From the NCBI RefSeq assembly GCF_016638705.1, contig NZ_CP067341.1, positions 1,615,501 to 1,679,500 of the forward strand: 64,000 nucleotides of DNA, written 5' to 3'. The stretch comes from Lysinibacillus agricola. Its GTDB lineage: Bacteria; Bacillota; Bacilli; Bacillales_A; Planococcaceae. Position numbers and translations under genes: made by a program. Every line of letters begins with the position of its first letter. Position 1 is the stretch's first letter. Below are positions 43,617 through 52,752 of the stretch, one piece after another. The notes beneath the pieces were generated by a model. That model was not told where the DNA came from. It searched no databases and saw only the letters and a program-made list of their open reading frames with translations.

Positions 43617-44429
43617 TTACTCTGTAATCAAATTATATTGCTTTAACATCTCTAAAGTAATGTTCTTTGCAACGGTTCCAGAATCATCAAGATTTGTAAC
43701 AAAAACATAAGGATGGTTTTCAACTACGATAAAACCAACAAACCACCCTAGTCCCATGTCTGTAATTCTAGTTCCCGTTTTTCCATAAAGAATGTAATGA
43801 TCTCCTTCTTCTTGAATCATCATGCGTTTAACAGTCTTCATAACAGATTTATCAAATGGAAGGTCTTCTTTATAAAGTTTTTCCATAAAATCGACTTCTT
43901 CCAATGGTGATATTTTCAATGAACTTTGTAACCAAAATTGGTCAATTCCTCCGCTAATATTTTCATTACCGTAGGAGAGTTTATGCAACCATTCTTTCAT
44001 ACCCTGTTCACCAATATCTCGAGCCATTGCTTGATAATACCAAACTACAGAATCACGCATTCCTGATCCAAGGGTATAGTCATGGTTCCAGGAGATAATT
44101 TCGTGTTCTGTACCATCCCATTTTTTGATATCATATTCATCTCTAACAACTCCTAATTGTAACCCAATTAATGCATTAGGAACTTTAAAGGTAGATTGGG
44201 GAGTTAGTTTTTCATTTGCTCTCTGCTCATTATAGATATAAGTTTCCTCTGTTTTTAAATCTCGCAAAATAAAGGTCCCATCATGATCTTTAAAAAATGG
44301 ATCAGCCTGAACTTGGTTAACGTTAACTTCACTTAGGATGTTAGGATTGTTAGACTCTGGTTGAGCTGAACAACCTACAATACCTAAGGTCAACAATAGG
44401 GTAAGTACATAATAAAATATTTTTTTCAT
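43617..44429 (-). CDS. bla: Class D (OXA-type) beta-lactamase lipoprotein
   Basis: A 270-residue serine beta-lactamase. Motifs of class D: the active-site STFK at residues 79-82, SVV (the SxV element) near residue 128, YGN near residue 160 and KTG in YGKTGTR near residue 220. A lipobox (LGIVGC, cysteine 20) anchors it to the membrane. It hydrolyses penicillins, as do the class D enzymes known from Bacillus. The start is the ATG at 44429, with AAAGGAAA upstream; the frame extends to 44477 without a site. A penicillin-binding protein gene lies 129 bases upstream on the same strand. Confidence 0.9.
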   Translation of the reverse strand: MKKIFYYVLTLLLTLGIVGCSAQPESNNPNILSEVNVNQVQADPFFKDHDGTFILRDLKTEETYIYNEQRANEKLTPQSTFKVPNALIGLQLGVVRDEYDIKKWDGTEHEIISWNHDYTLGSGMRDSVVWYYQAMARDIGEQGMKEWLHKLSYGNENISGGIDQFWLQSSLKISPLEEVDFMEKLYKEDLPFDKSVMKTVKRMMIQEEGDHYILYGKTGTRITDMGLGWFVGFIVVENHPYVFVTNLDDSGTVAKNITLEMLKQYNLITE

Positions 44430-44558
44430 TTTATATTTCCTTTCATGCTCTTGCGAATTTATCATTGAAAACATCATTTATTTGACAGTATTGATTTTTC
44501 ATACCGCGAGTAATACTCCGAAACTGTAAAAAAATTGCTAGGCATCTAGTGGTTTCTC

Positions 44559-46781
44559 TTATTCTTGCTCATCTTCACCAATTTCATCTTTAGTAATAGC
44601 TGGTAAAATTGGATGCGACACATCACTATCAGTTACTTTCTCATTTTTATATTTTGCTTTTATCTCGAAATATTTATCCAATGCTTTCCTAGCAATGACA
44701 TTATTATTAGTTAAATTCGCACTTGTGTTTGTTGTTGCCCACGGAATAATAACAGCGTAGGCAATTTCAGGATTTTCATAAGGCGCATAGCCAACATGAG
44801 TAAAGGAAATTGATTCTGTACCATAATATTCTGTTAATGGACCATAATATACTGCCTGAGCTGTTCCTGTTTTCCCTGCAGCTGTAAATGGAGCATTTGC
44901 AAATTCCTGTCGAGCTGAACCTTTTGAACCAGTATAAACACGGCGTAAACCTGTTTTTACATAATCGATTTCATCTGCAGAATTATCAATTCGATTTAAA
45001 ATAGTCGGTCCAATTTCTGTTACTAGTTGACCAAGCTGCTGTCCATCTTTTGATGGATCATGTACCTCTTTGACAACATGTGGCTGAATGCGATAGCCGC
45101 CATTTGCTATTGTCGAAATATACTGCACCAATTGTAAAGGTGTATACGTATCATATTGCCCAATCGCTAAGTCGAGTGCTTTACCGCCCATCGTTGGATC
45201 AGACGGACCTTGTACGCCACTAAATTCATTTGGTAAATCAATACCTGTTTTTACACCTAAGCCAAACTGGGCATAATTATTACGCATTTTTGGGAATGTG
45301 TTCTCATTTAAACGGAGAGGCATCCCATAGCTATATGGCGTTCCATTAATAAGCAACGCTGTTTTAAACATATATACGTTAGAGGAACGTTCAAGAGCAG
45401 TTAAACCATCCATCGAAATATAGCCATTCCTGTTAAAAATAGAGGTTTTTGGTTTGGTTTGCATTAAATGAATTGGTTCATCTCCAAATACAGTACTTGG
45501 TGTGATGACTCCTAAGTTATAACCTGTTAGTAAAGTTGCGCCTTTTACAGCTGAACCAGCCTCATAAGCTGTCGTAAAGTTACCAAACGAATAATCGACA
45601 ACTTCATTTTTCCCCGTTTCAGGATTTTTTTCGATTTTCTTACCAACCATTGATAAAATATCGCCTGTATTCGGGTCCATCATTACTAAAAAGGCACGAT
45701 CCAATAAATATGAGCCAGGAAGTGCTTTTAATTTCAGCAATTCTTCCTCTACAATTTTTTCTGTTGCAGCCGTTAACTCACTATCTAGTGTTAAGACTAA
45801 ATCTTTACCAGGCTCACCCTCATAAGTCGTAATGGTATCGACTATCTGTCCTTTTTTATTCGTAATATTTTTCACAACTGTTTTTTGCCCTTGCAGTAAT
45901 TCTTCATATTGAGCTTCAATATAACTTTCACCTACACGGTCATTTCGCGAATAATCACGAGCTAAATAATAATTTAGCTTTTCTTTTGGAATCCCTTTTG
46001 TTGGTACGGTTGTACGTCCTAAAATAGCCAGTGATGATAATTTCACACGTTTCCAGTCAGTCGTTGTGTTAACACCTGGTAATTCAGTTAAACGCTCAGA
46101 GACACGTGCAAATTCTTCAGCTGATACATTTTCACTTTTAATAATTTGTGGTGATAAACTATAACCTGATGCCATTTCTCGATAGATTGCTAATACTTCT
46201 AAGTCAGCATCCGTCAATTGTGTTAATTCTTCGTGCGTAATTCGTTCACGGACAAGCTTATCAATCTGTGCATTGATTTGACTTGTCGTCATATTTTCTA
46301 GCTCTCTAATTTTCTTTTCCTCTGCCTTTGATACTTTTGCATAGGCATCGTCATGATTTTTTAATATCCAAAAATCCAGCTTATCACGTAAAGTGACACG
46401 GTTTGTTGGTTGCTCAATCAATTGTGCCAGCTTTTCGGCTATATCCAGCATTTCCTCCGTTGTACTAGTCTGCATTTTCGTATACGTAATCGCATTTTCT
46501 GGTTGGTTATCCACTAGAATACGCCCATATCGATCATACATTCGTCCCCTTGGCACACTTGTATTGACAGATACTTCCTCTTTACGCTCTAAAATACGTA
46601 CATAATCTTTCCCTTTGACAATTTGCATATAGCCAAGCCTAAAAATTAACATCGAAAATACGATAAATATAGCAAAGAAAAGGACATTCATACGAAATGT
46701 TAAATTAGAGTGATGTTTTCTTTTAACACTCGCCGCGCGATTTTTTTCCGGTTCTTTGCGCAGATGTATTCCCCTCCTCAT
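44559..46781 (-). CDS. Class B penicillin-binding protein 2 (PbpA/PbpH-like)
   Basis: About 740 residues: a short basic cytosolic tail, one membrane span near residues 31-50, a PBP dimerisation domain (PRGRMYDRYGRIL near residue 75), then the transpeptidase domain with SAVK (catalytic serine, about residue 408), SSN near 465 and KTGT near 635. It cross-links peptidoglycan, probably for cell elongation. The start is uncertain: GAGGAGGGG lies within the first codons after the ATG at 46781, so translation may begin slightly downstream at a non-ATG codon. Its position beside a beta-lactamase could be chance or a resistance pairing. Confidence 0.85.
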   Translation of the reverse strand: MRRGIHLRKEPEKNRAASVKRKHHSNLTFRMNVLFFAIFIVFSMLIFRLGYMQIVKGKDYVRILERKEEVSVNTSVPRGRMYDRYGRILVDNQPENAITYTKMQTSTTEEMLDIAEKLAQLIEQPTNRVTLRDKLDFWILKNHDDAYAKVSKAEEKKIRELENMTTSQINAQIDKLVRERITHEELTQLTDADLEVLAIYREMASGYSLSPQIIKSENVSAEEFARVSERLTELPGVNTTTDWKRVKLSSLAILGRTTVPTKGIPKEKLNYYLARDYSRNDRVGESYIEAQYEELLQGQKTVVKNITNKKGQIVDTITTYEGEPGKDLVLTLDSELTAATEKIVEEELLKLKALPGSYLLDRAFLVMMDPNTGDILSMVGKKIEKNPETGKNEVVDYSFGNFTTAYEAGSAVKGATLLTGYNLGVITPSTVFGDEPIHLMQTKPKTSIFNRNGYISMDGLTALERSSNVYMFKTALLINGTPYSYGMPLRLNENTFPKMRNNYAQFGLGVKTGIDLPNEFSGVQGPSDPTMGGKALDLAIGQYDTYTPLQLVQYISTIANGGYRIQPHVVKEVHDPSKDGQQLGQLVTEIGPTILNRIDNSADEIDYVKTGLRRVYTGSKGSARQEFANAPFTAAGKTGTAQAVYYGPLTEYYGTESISFTHVGYAPYENPEIAYAVIIPWATTNTSANLTNNNVIARKALDKYFEIKAKYKNEKVTDSDVSHPILPAITKDEIGEDEQE

Positions 46782-46963
46782 CCAATTACAATTACTTAAG
46801 ATCTAATGGCAATACAGGGATAAAGGTTATTTTTACGTTGATCAACAATCCCCTAAATTAATAGAAGAGCTCTTCTTAGGCAAAGTTTACTTCATATAAA
46901 TTAATTTGTATAATAGATAAAAATGAATTTTATTATCATAAATACCGATAAGGAGAACCCTTT

Positions 46964-47848
46964 ATGAACTTAAAAGAACTTATTACTTTTCAAACAATCG
47001 TTTCACAAGGCGGTTTTAATAAGGCAGCCTCTCACCTTCACTTTGCTCAATCAACCATTACCTCACATATTCAGCGACTCGAAAAAGACCTAGGTATTCA
47101 AATTTTTGAGAGTGGAAAAAGTAATCAATTGACTAGAGCAGGTGTTTTATTTGCACAAGAAGTTAACCAATTAATTAAGCATTGGGAATATGTAAAGGGA
47201 CAGGTAAAGTTCTATGATTTAGAGGAATATGGTGTTATAAATATAGGTCTCGTTGAACCTCTGGCAAGTAGATATTTTCCAAATGCATTAAAAAAGTTCA
47301 AAATCCAAAAGCCTAATGTAACCTGTAATATTTTTGTAGGGAATACAGTTTATTTAGCAAATTTACTACTAGGGGATGATCTTGATTTTGCATTTTGTTC
47401 ACTTCCTGAAGATGGTATAAATTTCACGTTTTCTCCCATTTATGAAGAGAAAATTGTTGCAGTGCTTCCAACTAACCATCCTCTTTGTGCGTATGAAAAA
47501 GTTTCACTTGATAAGTTTAAAGGATACACTCTTTTAAAGGGTGGAGATGGATGTCCTTACAGAAGAAGAATTGAATCGGCTATTATGGGGTTAATAAGCA
47601 ACCCCGATTTCATAACTATTAATAATATATCTATTGTTCCTTACTATGTATCAGAAAACATAGGAATTGGAATTATGCCTTTATCACTTGTACCATCTTC
47701 GATCCCTAACATTACAATAAGAGAACTTGATGTTGAAAATGACCTAATTCCCATTGGTATGCTAAGAACCACTACTATACCAGACTTATCTTTTACAAAA
47801 AAAATGCTTTGTGATTTTTTAATAGAAGAAATCAAAATTTCTGAATAA
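46964..47848 (+). CDS. LysR family transcriptional regulator
   Basis: A 294-residue LysR protein with HTH (FNKAASHLHFAQSTITSHIQ, about residues 18-37) and a two-lobe effector domain (INIGLVEPLASRYFP onwards). ATAAGGAGAA precedes the ATG. It is divergent from the penicillin-binding protein gene, and no other intact gene follows before 48530, so its target is not obvious. Unlike the LysR proteins at 14560 and 62636 it has no metabolic partner. Confidence 0.9.
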   Translation: MNLKELITFQTIVSQGGFNKAASHLHFAQSTITSHIQRLEKDLGIQIFESGKSNQLTRAGVLFAQEVNQLIKHWEYVKGQVKFYDLEEYGVINIGLVEPLASRYFPNALKKFKIQKPNVTCNIFVGNTVYLANLLLGDDLDFAFCSLPEDGINFTFSPIYEEKIVAVLPTNHPLCAYEKVSLDKFKGYTLLKGGDGCPYRRRIESAIMGLISNPDFITINNISIVPYYVSENIGIGIMPLSLVPSSIPNITIRELDVENDLIPIGMLRTTTIPDLSFTKKMLCDFLIEEIKISE

Positions 47849-48109
47849 CTACTAAAATGATGGATCTAGGTGTCCTAACTTTGACGCTTTTTGGAAAGTG
47901 GGATGTGATTTCCCCTGACTGTACTGTCGGAGAGTCCGAGTAGGAGAGGAACACATACAAAATAATAAAAAGTTGATTTAAAAAGAGTGATGGGTTTACA
48001 TTTGCTACGTTCACAGAAGTGGAATTTATATAGATGCTGCTTGAGGTCAATTGTATAGAAATTATCAAAAGAGCAACAAGCAGTAATTTGAGGTGAAGAT
48101 GATGCTGAA
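47849..48109. other. Intergenic region after the LysR gene
   Basis: No gene or repeat that I can support. Short frames on the minus strand lack ribosome-binding sites. Confidence 0.45.
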
Positions 48110-48138
48110 TTGTATTCCATAAAAAAATCTGTTAATAT
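48110..48138 (+). promoter_or_regulatory. Candidate promoter of the ABC-F leader
   Basis: TTGTAT (48110-48115) and TAATAT (48133-48138) with 17-bp spacing, 100 bases before the attenuator. Confidence 0.5.
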
Positions 48139-48237
48139 AAAAGTACAATTATGAGAGGACTGATGAATGGACGATGATTAACTAAACTATATTTTTATTT
48201 GAAATGAACAACTTCAAACTTCAAATTACAAAATATA

Positions 48238-48366
48238 GGATTAGTCTGTCCATTTTTATAAATCAGTTTATACTTTATTTGTCATGTTTCCAATGGCAAG
48301 TAAGGAACTTATTTACGCTAAGTGAAAGACTAATCCTTCCAATTACAAATTGGGAGGATTTTTTAT
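48238..48366 (+). promoter_or_regulatory. Attenuator (antiterminator and terminator) upstream of the ABC-F gene
   Basis: GGATTAGTCT (48238-48247) is an exact complement of AGACTAATCC (48327-48336). The latter overlaps the 5' arm of a terminator, AATCCTTCCAATT (48332-48344) with AATTGGGAGGATT (48348-48360), followed by six T. The two structures exclude each other, the classic arrangement of transcription attenuation. No recognised leader ORF spans it. Confidence 0.75.
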
Positions 48367-48380
48367 TCTCTCATAAATAT

Positions 48381-48511
48381 TTAACTTCTTTCAGCAAAAC
48401 ATCCGTTGAAAGAAGTTAAAGCCTCCGGCGGATGTCACGGAATCGGTAAGGAGTTCTTTGTGCTTGCACAAAGCCGATTCCGGACGCAATTATGCCGAGG
48501 CATAATTGATC
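48381..48511. repeat. Composite palindromic repeat, copy 1
   Basis: Contains a perfect hairpin TTAACTTCTTTCA / TGAAAGAAGTTAA (48381-48419), a CGGAATCGG / CCGATTCCG pair enclosing CTTTGTGC / GCACAAAG, and the palindrome CAATTATGCCGAGGCATAAT near 48488. The modules recur at 51264-51465 and 57350-57605. Confidence 0.7.
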
Positions 48512-48529
48512 AAAAAAGGGGAGAGAGAA

Positions 48530-48583
48530 ATGGGCGATTCAGATACTATTGTTACGCATGTAATGCTCCGTACAAGTCGTTAA
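48530..48583 (+). CDS. Leader peptide upstream of the ABC-F gene
   Basis: 17 codons (MGDSDTIVTHVMLRTSR) and a stop, with GGGGAGAGAG just upstream. Its last codons and stop lie within two mutually exclusive stems: CCGTACAAGT (48568-48577) with ACTTATACGG (48594-48603), or TACAAGTCG with CGACTTTGTA (48629-48638) plus ATATCCATC with GATGGATAT. That is the layout of a stalling leader. A related sequence lies at 55428-55530. Confidence 0.5.
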   Translation: MGDSDTIVTHVMLRTSR

Positions 48584-48678
48584 TATCCATCAAACTTATA
48601 CGGAGAAATTTAGAATGGATGGATATGCCGACTTTGTATAAACAGTAAAAAGTATAGCTATACAAAGGAGGAATTATC

Positions 48679-50157
48679 ATGTCAATGATACAAGTTCAAA
48701 ATTTAACTTTTTCGTATCCAAGTAGCTTTGACAATATTTTTGAAAATGTAAACTTTCAAATAGATACGGATTGGAAACTTGGATTTATCGGTAGAAATGG
48801 ACGAGGAAAAACAACATTCTTTAATTTATTATTAGGGAATTATGAGTATAGTGGGAAAATCAATTCTTCGGTAGAATTTAATTATTTCCCTTATCCAGTT
48901 TCGGATAAAAACAAGTATACTCATGAAATCATGGAAGAAATTTGCCCCCAGGCAGAAGATTGGGAAATTCTTCGTGAAATATCCTATTTAGACGTCGATG
49001 CCGAGGTCATGTATCGACCTTTTAAAACATTGTCAAATGGAGAACAGACAAAGGTGTTGCTTGCTGCACTTTTTTTAACAGAAGGTCAATTTCTATTAAT
49101 TGATGAACCAACCAACCATCTAGATACGGAAGCACGAAAGATGGTCTCTGAATATTTAAGGAAGAAAAAAGGGTTTATTTTAATTTCACATGACCGAAAC
49201 TTTTTAGATGGCTGCGTTGACCATATCTTATCTATAAATAGGGCAAATATTGAAGTTCAAAGTGGTAATTATTCTTCTTGGAAGTTGAATTTTGATCGTC
49301 AGCAGGAACACGAAGAGGCAACTAATGAGCGTCTACAAAAAGACATAGGGAGATTAAAACAGTCTTCAAAGCGTTCATCAGGTTGGTCTAATCAAGTGGA
49401 AGCTTCCAAAAATGGAACAACGAATTCAGGCTCTAAGTTAGACAAAGGTTTTGTAGGACATAAAGCAGCGAAGATGATGAAGAGAGCAAAGAACATTGAA
49501 TCAAGGCAGCAAAAAGCTATTGAGGAAAAGTCAAAACTGCTAAAAAACGTGGAAAAAACCGAGTCATTAAAATTAGAATCATTGGCGTTTCATTCAAATG
49601 AATTGATTGTTTTGGCCGATGTGTCTGTTCAATACGATAACCAAATAGTGAATATGCCGATTAGCTTTAAACTTGAACAAGGTGACCGAATTGTGCTTGA
49701 TGGAAAGAATGGAAGCGGAAAAAGTAGTATCCTCAAACTAATTCAAGGAAATCCGATACAGCATACAGGCTCGATGTATGTAGGTTCAGGTCTCGTTATT
49801 TCCTATGTCCAACAAGATACTTCTCATTTGAAGGGACTGTTATCGGACTTTATTGAAGAGCATGGGATTGATGAAACATTATTTAAATCTATCCTACGTA
49901 AGATGGACTTTGATCGAATTCAATTTGAGAAAGATATATCTCATTATTCTGGTGGACAAAAGAAAAAGCTACTTATAGCCAAAAGTTTATGTGAAAAAGC
50001 TCATATCTATATTTGGGATGAACCGTTGAATTTTATTGATATTTATTCGCGCATGCAGATTGAAGAGCTTATTCAAAAATTTAATCCCACAATGGTTTTT
50101 GTTGAGCATGATCAAGCATTTCAACAAACAGTTGCAACAAAAACTATATCTATATGA
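48679..50157 (+). CDS. ABC-F ribosome protection protein, Lsa-like
   Basis: A 492-residue protein with two ABC domains and no membrane span. First domain: Walker A GRNGRGKTT (38-46), signature LSNGEQ near 119, Walker B LLIDEPTNHLD near 140. A linker of about 80 residues rich in K and S (the P-site tRNA interaction motif). Second domain: GKNGSGKSS near 342, YSGGQKKK near 424, IYIWDEPLNFIDIYS near 447. This matches the Lsa/Vga-type ARE ABC-F group, which displaces lincosamides, streptogramin A and pleuromutilins from the peptidyl-transferase centre. AAAGGAGGA precedes the ATG. Leader ORF and attenuator upstream point to drug-dependent expression. Confidence 0.9.
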   Translation: MSMIQVQNLTFSYPSSFDNIFENVNFQIDTDWKLGFIGRNGRGKTTFFNLLLGNYEYSGKINSSVEFNYFPYPVSDKNKYTHEIMEEICPQAEDWEILREISYLDVDAEVMYRPFKTLSNGEQTKVLLAALFLTEGQFLLIDEPTNHLDTEARKMVSEYLRKKKGFILISHDRNFLDGCVDHILSINRANIEVQSGNYSSWKLNFDRQQEHEEATNERLQKDIGRLKQSSKRSSGWSNQVEASKNGTTNSGSKLDKGFVGHKAAKMMKRAKNIESRQQKAIEEKSKLLKNVEKTESLKLESLAFHSNELIVLADVSVQYDNQIVNMPISFKLEQGDRIVLDGKNGSGKSSILKLIQGNPIQHTGSMYVGSGLVISYVQQDTSHLKGLLSDFIEEHGIDETLFKSILRKMDFDRIQFEKDISHYSGGQKKKLLIAKSLCEKAHIYIWDEPLNFIDIYSRMQIEELIQKFNPTMVFVEHDQAFQQTVATKTISI

Positions 50158-50250
50158 AGAATTGAAGATATAATCAGTAAATCAGGTGCTTTAGTAACGA
50201 GCTAAAATGAACAAACTTTTTTATGAAAACTAAACATAAATCTGTTAGAG

Positions 50251-50300
50251 AAGAATCCATTTTGATCAATCTTTTTTCAAAATGGATTCTTTTATTTTGT
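50251..50300 (+). terminator. Terminator after the ABC-F gene
   Basis: AAGAATCCATTTTGA and TCAAAATGGATTCTT are perfect arms, followed by TTTATTTT. Related in sequence to the hairpin at 33997-34048. Confidence 0.85.
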
Positions 50301-50324
50301 CACAAATTTTATCAAGTGTGTTGA

Positions 50325-50620
50325 TTTGTCGCTGACGCTTCGCTTTCGCGCAGAAAAAAACATTGTTGCTGCCACTACATTAGCACTACGCTTTCGCACA
50401 GAAAACATCCGCTACGTTCCAGGGTCTCATCTGTGACGCTGATCCCCAAGGAGTCGCCCAGTCTCCACTCCAATCAACTTATCGCATACGTTTTAACAAA
50501 TGTCATCCGCAACTTCCGATAATGATCCTAATTAAATGCCGCTAATTTCCGCTGCGGGAGTCGAGAAACTCTCCGCTACAATTAGTTAAAAATGGGCATA
50601 TATAAGCAAAATATCAACAA
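50325..50620. repeat. Block of intergenic repeats after the ABC-F gene
   Basis: Contains two GCTTTCGC / GCAGAAAA modules (50340-50410), an inverted copy of the TTGATTGGAGTGGAGACTGG element (about 50400-50495, minus strand), and a relative of the 17848 palindrome with TTAAAAATGGGCATATATAA at its right edge. No gene. Confidence 0.6.
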
Positions 50621-50794
50621 AAAAAATCCTTTTATCACTCAATAATAAAGCTATATTTTCCTAATCAACACTTGAAATGGATAGAAAACGGGCTCGAGAT
50701 ACGAAATAATAATCCAAAATTTGTTTAGTATAGTCCAAGTTTGATTCCTTATACTAAACTTGTTTCAAAATATTTAGGAAGGAGGCTTTTATTA

Positions 50795-51064
50795 GTGAGA
50801 TTTCTTACATGGGGTGTAATTGGAGCTGCTATATTGGGTGTAGCTAGAGGGCTGCAAAATGGAACTCTTCAGCAGTTCACAAAAAATATTTCGAACAAAT
50901 TAAATCTACAGAACGCACAACAAATGATGCAGCCACTACAACAAGTGGCACAACCATTACAACAAATGAACCAATCACAACAGCAAACAAATCAATCATC
51001 GCAACAGATGAAACAACCTTTAGAAGCTGTAGCCAATAATTTAACAGGGAATTCATCAAAATAG
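50795..51064 (+). CDS. DUF3918 family small protein
   Basis: About 89 residues: a hydrophobic N-terminus (RFLTWGVIGAAILGVARGLQNG) followed by a glutamine-rich tail (repeats of QQM and QPL, residues 45-75). The N-terminal motif is that of DUF3918 (YrzQ-like) small membrane-associated proteins in Bacillaceae. GTG start at 50795, with GGAAGGAGG upstream; the frame opens earlier at 50741 without a site. Function unknown. Confidence 0.8.
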   Translation: MRFLTWGVIGAAILGVARGLQNGTLQQFTKNISNKLNLQNAQQMMQPLQQVAQPLQQMNQSQQQTNQSSQQMKQPLEAVANNLTGNSSK

Positions 51065-51132
51065 TAAGGGTACTATGTTCGATTTTTTCTATTATAGACA
51101 TGAACGAATATTGTTTGGTCTTTAGGTTATTA

Positions 51133-51187
51133 ACCAATCGCTATGACTTCGAGGGAGTCTGGAAAGTTCGACTTCATAGCGATTGGT
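51133..51187. repeat. Inverted repeat with 14-bp arms
   Basis: ACCAATCGCTATGA and TCATAGCGATTGGT are exact complements with an imperfect inner extension. No T tract, so a palindromic repeat rather than a terminator. Confidence 0.6.
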
Positions 51188-51263
51188 AATACGTAATAAA
51201 GTATTTACACTGTTAATTTCGTTTATACTTAGAAAATGTTTCGTAGTTGCAATCAATTTTTTT

Positions 51264-51465
51264 CTAATAGTTTAACTTCTTTCAGCAAATGTCTTTTGTA
51301 CCGAAAGCGTAGCGACAGGTACAAATGAATGCGAATTTAAGTTACTTTTCAGCGGGCGTCCAAACACCTGCTGAAACAGAGGAACTCAGTCTAAGAACGC
51401 CACGTCCTGTGGCAACGACTGAGTGACCAACATCAATTATGCCGAGACATAATTGATGGGAGTAA
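51264..51465. repeat. Composite palindromic repeat, copy 2
   Basis: TTAACTTCTTTCAGC, then GTCCAAACACCTGCTGAA, then GGAACTCAGTCTAAGAACG with CCTGTGGC, then CAATTATGCCGAGACATAAT. The same modules are at 57350-57605 and, in part, at 48381-48511. Confidence 0.7.
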
Positions 51466-51595
51466 ACGATAACCATTAATTTAGATTTTGCGTTTTTATA
51501 AGAATAATACAAAAAAACGTGTAGATTCATTAGAAGTTTTATGGGTCTAGATGAAAAGTTATCTTGGACCTTTGTTAAATTCGAGGTGATTAGAA

Positions 51596-52372
51596 GTGCC
51601 GATGTTAGGTGTAGAAGGTGGCAGCATATATTATCAAGTAAAGGGTGAGGGCACGCCAATTATCTTCATTCACCCACCATTATTGACAAGCACAAATTTT
51701 CTTTATCAATTAGAACATTTATCTAAAAGATATAAAGTGATCACCTTTGATATTAGAGGACATGGTAAAAGCGTTTTTTCCAAACAAGCTATCAGCTACT
51801 CACTCCTTGTTAATGATATTGTTCATTTACTGGATTATTTAGGTGTTGAGAAAGCATTTATTTGTGGATATTCAACTGGAGGCTCGATTTTATTAGAATT
51901 TCTATTGACCCATCCAAGTAGGGCATTAGGTGGTATTGTAATTAGTGGAATGTCTGAAGTGAAAGATCTTTATTTAAAGCAAAAAATTTCTTTAGCAGTT
52001 AGACTAGCAAATAAAAAAGCCATATCTGTTCTTACACTTGCTATTTCATGGGGGAATTCTAAGACACGACAAGTATTTAAGAAACTTTATAAAGATGCAT
52101 CTTATGGAGATGTACGGAATATCCAGCAGTATTTCAATTATAGCCTACACTATAATTGTACAAGTCGACTTCATAAGATTAAATTACCTATTTTGCTTAT
52201 TTTTGGTACAAAAGACAAAGCGTTTTATGAATATGCCCGCTTACTACATGAAAAGTTGCCTAATAATAAATTAGTGTATTTAGAAAAAGAAAAGCACCAA
52301 ATTCCGACGAAGGCAGCAGATAAATTAAACGGAAAAATTGATGAGTTTATCCAGAATCATTATAAAAATTGA
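51596..52372 (+). CDS. Alpha/beta hydrolase
   Basis: A 258-residue hydrolase: oxyanion segment IFIHPPLL near residue 24, RGHGKS near 54, nucleophile elbow GYSTGG with serine 93, acid in IFGTKDKAF near residue 207, histidine in EKHQIP near 238. GTG start with GAGGTGA upstream. The usual HG of the oxyanion hole is HPP here. Monocistronic, with terminator at 52445-52471. Substrate not predictable; proline iminopeptidase and ester hydrolase members look similar. Confidence 0.85.
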   Translation: MPMLGVEGGSIYYQVKGEGTPIIFIHPPLLTSTNFLYQLEHLSKRYKVITFDIRGHGKSVFSKQAISYSLLVNDIVHLLDYLGVEKAFICGYSTGGSILLEFLLTHPSRALGGIVISGMSEVKDLYLKQKISLAVRLANKKAISVLTLAISWGNSKTRQVFKKLYKDASYGDVRNIQQYFNYSLHYNCTSRLHKIKLPILLIFGTKDKAFYEYARLLHEKLPNNKLVYLEKEKHQIPTKAADKLNGKIDEFIQNHYKN

Positions 52373-52444
52373 GAAAATAACAATGTTTTATAGTTTTATA
52401 AAAAAGATTGATTATTTTCTAACCGGGTGCAAGAGCTTAAGATC

Positions 52445-52471
52445 CAGCTGCCATTCTTGGCGGCTGTTTTT
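52445..52471 (+). terminator. Terminator of the hydrolase gene
   Basis: CAGCTGCCA and TGGCGGCTG around a 4-base loop, followed by five T. Confidence 0.85.
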
Positions 52472-52590
52472 ATTAAGCTAACGGAGCAGGTTAGTTTAAT
52501 AAAAACATTTGTTTATGTTATAACTTTACATAGAGGAATCTTTATGGTACGGTACTTATTACTAATATTGACAGGGAAGAGGTGAAAGCA

Positions 52591-52752
52591 ATGATAACAG
52601 TTTTTAGAATTTTGTTTGGTAAAAATACAAAAGTTGGAAACCGTTTGGCGTACAAAGGGAGTAGTCTGTCCTTTTTTAAGCCAAATAATCATATAAAAAC
52701 AGTTATCGTAGCTTTTTCTCTACGGCAAATAAACTATAATTCAATGACATAA
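52591..52752 (+). CDS. Leader ORF upstream of the Cfr-family gene
   Basis: 53 codons with an excellent GGGAAGAGGTG ribosome-binding site, starting MITVFRILFG and ending INYNSMT. It is basic, has no recognised domain, and ends 38 bases before a terminator hairpin that precedes the methyltransferase gene. Such an arrangement is typical of a translated leader that senses ribosome-targeting drugs; it could alternatively be a small unrelated protein. Confidence 0.55.
   Translation: MITVFRILFGKNTKVGNRLAYKGSSLSFFKPNNHIKTVIVAFSLRQINYNSMT

Noticed and set aside
47832..48120. Two minus-strand open frames of about 80 codons
   Set aside because: No ribosome-binding sites, and composition is that of AT-rich non-coding DNA.
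48204..48419. A 71-codon frame through the ABC-F leader
   Set aside because: It reads straight through the terminator and has no ribosome-binding site; the RNA structures explain the region better.
51342..51659. Minus-strand open frame of 105 codons
   Set aside because: It runs through the composite palindromic repeat and the start of the hydrolase gene; it is a by-product of the GC-richer repeat.
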